DNA from: Alphaproteobacteria bacterium
Lineage (GTDB): Bacteria > Pseudomonadota > Alphaproteobacteria > Rhodobacterales > Rhodobacteraceae
Length of the DNA: 8,920 nucleotides
Assembly (NCBI GenBank): GCA_024279075.1
Contig: JAJRRX010000365.1
Span: 1-8,920 of the forward strand
Reading direction: 5' to 3'
Notes under the pieces: generated by a model
Told to the model about the DNA's origin: nothing
Databases searched by the model: none
Seen by the model: only the letters and a program-made list of their open reading frames with translations
Program-made: the position numbers and the translations under genes
Shown: in pieces, positions 6,652 to 8,920 of the stretch
How the letters are laid out: the number at the start of each line of letters is the position of its first letter
Position numbering within the stretch: the stretch's first letter is position 1

Positions 6652-7166
6652 CGCCGCCCACCAAAAGGAACGGAGACCTGAAAGGTAAACACGCCTTTTG
6701 TCTCTTTGCCCGGCACCGGCAGAAAACCGATAGAGAAATCAACACCATTTTGCATCCGCAGCTTCATGGAAGGCCCCATCGCGAGCACATAGTCCCCTAT
6801 GGTTGGCCAGCCCCAGCCGCGCGCTTCTTCGCTCAAAACGGGGTATTCAAAAAAGCCGGCAAAACCACCCGCGCGCAGCTCGGCATTGCCAATGCTGGCA
6901 AGGCGCCAATCGGCAAAAGAGAGGGCATATATCGTTCGCTCGCTATAGCTATTGAGGTATGCGCCCGCCTGCACACCGACTTGGAATTTTTTATCGGCGC
7001 GAAACGTGGCCGAGAGAAAAAGGCCAGGATTAATGCCGTTAAACTCCCGCTGCGGTGCCACGTGAATGGAGCCAAGATTTGCGCCAACACGCCATTGTGT
7101 TTCGGCCATAGAGGTGGTGGCGGCAAGAGTAGCAAGGACGGCGATAACACTTAAGCGGCTGGACAT
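6648..7166 (-). CDS. Signal-peptide protein, putative small outer-membrane beta-barrel
   Basis: A 172-residue protein with a clear Sec signal peptide: MSSRL, a hydrophobic core, and a likely cleavage after SMA (residue 21), so it is exported. The mature part alternates polar and hydrophobic residues with many Gly, Tyr and Phe: WRVGANLGSIHVA, GLFLSATFRADKKFQVGVQAGAY, FSIGFLPV, GVFTFQVSVPF. This is the texture of amphipathic strands in a small barrel of roughly eight strands, and the last strand ends shortly before the C-terminus (VSVPFGGRR), though without the classic terminal aromatic. The segments INPGLF and AYLNSYSERTIYAL recall small barrel proteins of marine bacteria and phages, from memory only. 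I see no catalytic motif, and it does not match PagP well. The Shine-Dalgarno is weak (GAAAG about 9 bases upstream). It seems transcribed alone, converging on the AEC gene. A soluble periplasmic beta protein is the alternative. Confidence 0.78.
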   Translation of the reverse strand: MSSRLSVIAVLATLAATTSMAETQWRVGANLGSIHVAPQREFNGINPGLFLSATFRADKKFQVGVQAGAYLNSYSERTIYALSFADWRLASIGNAELRAGGFAGFFEYPVLSEEARGWGWPTIGDYVLAMGPSMKLRMQNGVDFSIGFLPVPGKETKGVFTFQVSVPFGGRR

Positions 7167-7367
7167 GGCAATTCACTTTCAAGCAAGGTTTCAAACACGT
7201 GCCCATCCACTGAATACTTCAGAAAAGGGCGTGGTTACGAAACTCTGCTTCTGCTTGAGCTGTGATCGTTAACACTTTCAGGAATAAATTCTAAAGGTTA
7301 TCAAAGTTCTAACATACGGATTTGCAGGGGTTTTTTAGTTAAGGACGGTTAACAAAGCCTAAACGGG
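7167..7367. other. AT-rich intergenic region with GTTAAC motifs
   Basis: About 200 bp between the TauE/SafE-type gene and the downstream exported-protein gene, both on the minus strand. It must hold the promoter of the latter, but no clear -35/-10 pair is seen. Two identical GTTAAC hexamers lie 80 bp apart (7268-7273 and 7348-7353). The second is part of the inverted repeat GTTAA-GGACGG-TTAAC at 7338-7353, giving TTAA-N6-TTAA, close to but not equal to the TTAA-N7-TTAA pattern of the cell-cycle regulator CtrA. No transcription terminator for the upstream gene is evident. Confidence 0.4.
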
Positions 7368-8099
7368 CTAAAGAAATATACTTGCCAAAATGGAGAGGCC
7401 GGACAGCCCAAGGATGGCCATAACTAAGCCATGAAACTGCGCCTCACCGAGGCGAAAGTATATTTGCACGCCAAGAAATGCGGCGGTGGCAGAAACAGGC
7501 ACAGCAATAAGCGCCAGCTTCCAGAATGCTGGCGTCAGGTAGCCCGCCCAGAACAGCGTTAGCATCGAGAGCGTTGCCATGCTGAGGTTGTAGCTTTGGA
7601 AAAGCCCGCGCTTTGTGGGCTTATCCCAGCGCAAAAGCGTGGCCCAGATGGTGGGGGCGACGCCCGCCAGCCCCGCAAGGCCGCTCATGGTGCCGCCGAT
7701 CAGGCCGATGGCAGGGTTAAGGCGCTCCGCCTTGGCGGGCAGGCGGATATGTTTACCGAAGATCAGCATTGTGGCGAGGAAAACGAGGATCACCACCGCC
7801 ACGAAACCCTTGAACAGCGGCACAGAAACCACCCCAAGCAAGGCCACGCCGATAGGCACGCCGAGCACCCCGCCCGCCACAAAAGGGGTGGTGTGGCGCA
7901 GGTTGATATGCGGCCAAACCCTTGGCAGGGCTTGCAAATTAGAGCCGATGATCGAGATCACCACCAGCGGCCCTGCCAGCGTGGGCGGCAAAAAAAGCAG
8001 CCACACGCCCAGCGCCATAATGGCAAAGCCAAAGCCGCTTAACCCGTTCACGAGGCCTCCCAATACTGCACCCAGTATCAGGAGGGCCATATCAGGCAT
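7368..8099 (-). CDS. TauE/SafE (TSUP)-family membrane permease
   Basis: A 243-residue inner-membrane protein with about seven or eight helices and the internal duplication typical of the TSUP family: the Gly-rich motifs GGLVNGLSGFGFA (14-26) and GGTMSGLAGLAGVAPTIW (135-152) open the two halves. Family members export sulfite, sulfoacetate or related organosulfur anions, or take up sulfate or other small anions; the substrate is not deducible here. I place the start at ATG 8097-8099 (MPDMALLIL), which overlaps the lpd stop by 8 bp and has GGAGA about 11 bases upstream. An open frame continues upstream to 8201, but it is antisense-like Arg/Pro-rich sequence inside lpd. An internal ATG at 8088-8090, just after the lpd stop, is the other candidate. 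It is co-transcribed with lpd, probably by translational coupling. No functional link between the two is known to me. Confidence 0.92.
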   Translation of the reverse strand: MPDMALLILGAVLGGLVNGLSGFGFAIMALGVWLLFLPPTLAGPLVVISIIGSNLQALPRVWPHINLRHTTPFVAGGVLGVPIGVALLGVVSVPLFKGFVAVVILVFLATMLIFGKHIRLPAKAERLNPAIGLIGGTMSGLAGLAGVAPTIWATLLRWDKPTKRGLFQSYNLSMATLSMLTLFWAGYLTPAFWKLALIAVPVSATAAFLGVQIYFRLGEAQFHGLVMAILGLSGLSILASIFL

Positions 8100-8920
8100 G
8101 TATCGCGCCGTCTCCACAAGCCAGCGCCGCTTCGCGCACGGCCTCGCTAAAGGTCGGGTGGGCGTGGCAGGTGCGGGCGATGTCTTCAGCCGACGCGCCA
8201 AACTCCATCGCCACGCAGATCTCGTGGATCAGCTCGCCCGCCATTGGCCCCATCAGGTGGCAGCCCAGAATGCGGTCGGTGTCTTTGTCGGCAAGGATTT
8301 TCACAAACCCCTCCGAGCCAAACACCGCCTTGGCGCGACCATTGCCCATAAAGCTGAACTTGCCGACCTTATAGGCGCGGCCCTCGTCCTTAAGCTGGGC
8401 CTCGGTTTTGCCAACGCTAGCCACCTCTGGTGTGGTGTAGATTACCCCCGGGATGACGTCATAATTCACATGGCCAGCTTGGCCTGCAATGCTTTCGGCC
8501 ACCGCCATGCCCTCGTCTTCGGCTTTATGGGCCAGCATCGGGCCGTCAATCACATCGCCCAGTGCATAGATGCCCTCAACATTGGTGCGCCAGTGGCCGT
8601 CGGTTTCCACTTGCCCACGCGGGCTTGTGGCGATGCCCATGTCTTCAAGCCCGAGGCCCTCGGTAAACGGCTTGCGCCCCGTGGCCAGCAGCACTTTGTC
8701 GGCTTCCAAGGTGGCGTCAGAGTCATCTTTGCGCAGCTTATAATGCACGGTGGCCACGCCGTCTTTGCTTTCAACACTTTGCACAGCGGCCTTGAGCACA
8801 AACTTGATGCCCTGCTTTTTAAGGCTCCGCAAAAGGGTTTTCTGGATTTCAGGGTCCATGCCGGGGGTGATGTGGTCAAGGAACTCCACCACCGTCACCT
8901 CGGCCCCGAGGCGGGCATAA
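8092..8920 (-). CDS. lpd: Dihydrolipoamide dehydrogenase (E3), C-terminal part (5' end outside window)
   Basis: This FAD enzyme reoxidises the lipoyl groups of pyruvate, 2-oxoglutarate and related dehydrogenase complexes, and of the glycine cleavage system, passing electrons to NAD+. The frame is open to the right edge: codons before the GTG at 8896-8898 read YARLGAE, the usual sequence before VTVVEFLD, so that GTG is internal. Roughly the last 275 of an expected 460-470 residues are present; the N-terminal FAD-binding fold and redox-active Cys pair lie outside. Visible are the end of the NAD-binding domain (LLATGRKPFTEGLGLEDMGI), the second FAD contact (IYALGDVIDGPMLAHKAEDEG) and the dimer-interface domain with the catalytic His-Glu pair in CHAHPTFSEAVREAAL. 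The gene ends at TGA 8092-8094 and overlaps the TSUP permease start. Close disulfide reductases such as mercuric or glutathione reductase are excluded by the HAHPTFSEA motif and its context. Confidence 0.95.
   Translation of the reverse strand, partial: YARLGAEVTVVEFLDHITPGMDPEIQKTLLRSLKKQGIKFVLKAAVQSVESKDGVATVHYKLRKDDSDATLEADKVLLATGRKPFTEGLGLEDMGIATSPRGQVETDGHWRTNVEGIYALGDVIDGPMLAHKAEDEGMAVAESIAGQAGHVNYDVIPGVIYTTPEVASVGKTEAQLKDEGRAYKVGKFSFMGNGRAKAVFGSEGFVKILADKDTDRILGCHLMGPMAGELIHEICVAMEFGASAEDIARTCHAHPTFSEAVREAALACGDGAIHA

Noticed and set aside
6633..7154. Open frame of 173 codons on the plus strand opposite the exported-protein gene
   Set aside because: The opposite strand gives a clean signal peptide and strand pattern, while this frame has a basic low-complexity composition and would overlap the AEC gene.
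8100..8201. N-terminal extension of the TauE/SafE-type permease into lpd
   Set aside because: The added 34 residues are Arg/Pro-rich, out of phase over conserved lpd coding, and not part of the permease fold.

Overview
The window looks like ordinary chromosome from an alphaproteobacterium, most likely a marine member of Rhodobacterales (Roseobacter-type). The grounds are moderate GC content, HemF and Lpd sequences of the alphaproteobacterial type, and the set of small hypothetical families. The assignment is from remembered family resemblance, not from a search. I see no tRNA or rRNA gene, no CRISPR array, no insertion sequence, no phage module and no integration site.

Layout, left to right. 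(1) 1-970, plus strand: the C-terminal part of RNase R, entering from the left edge. (2) 1082-1945, plus strand: a two-gene unit of a small exported or anchored PepSY-like protein and a two-helix membrane protein carrying a LuxR-type DNA-binding domain. (3) 1955-3983, minus strand: a 63-residue hypothetical protein with an excellent ribosome-binding site, whose end overlaps the start of an MsbA-type ABC exporter half-transporter. This unit converges on the LuxR gene with 9 bp between stops. (4) 3984-4219: the divergent control region between that unit and hemF, with several short inverted repeats. (5) 4220-6651, plus strand: hemF (oxygen-dependent coproporphyrinogen III oxidase), a GWGSLIW protein resembling the gamma-glutamylcyclotransferase fold that overlaps the hemF stop, and an AEC-family permease 36 bp further on; probably one transcript. 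(6) 6648-7166, minus strand: a small signal-peptide protein that may be an outer-membrane beta-barrel and shares a CTAG stop overlap with the permease gene. (7) 7167-7367: an AT-rich gap with GTTAAC motifs. (8) 7368-8920, minus strand: the C-terminal part of dihydrolipoamide dehydrogenase (lpd), running in from the right edge, followed by an overlapping TauE/SafE-type permease.

Functionally these are mostly separate short units: RNA turnover, a possible membrane-tethered regulator with its small periplasmic partner, lipid or drug export, haem synthesis, and the E3 subunit of 2-oxoacid dehydrogenases. Packing is tight, with overlapping starts and stops at four junctions. The least explained items are the PepSY/LuxR pair, the 63-residue protein coupled to the ABC exporter, and the small candidate outer-membrane protein.
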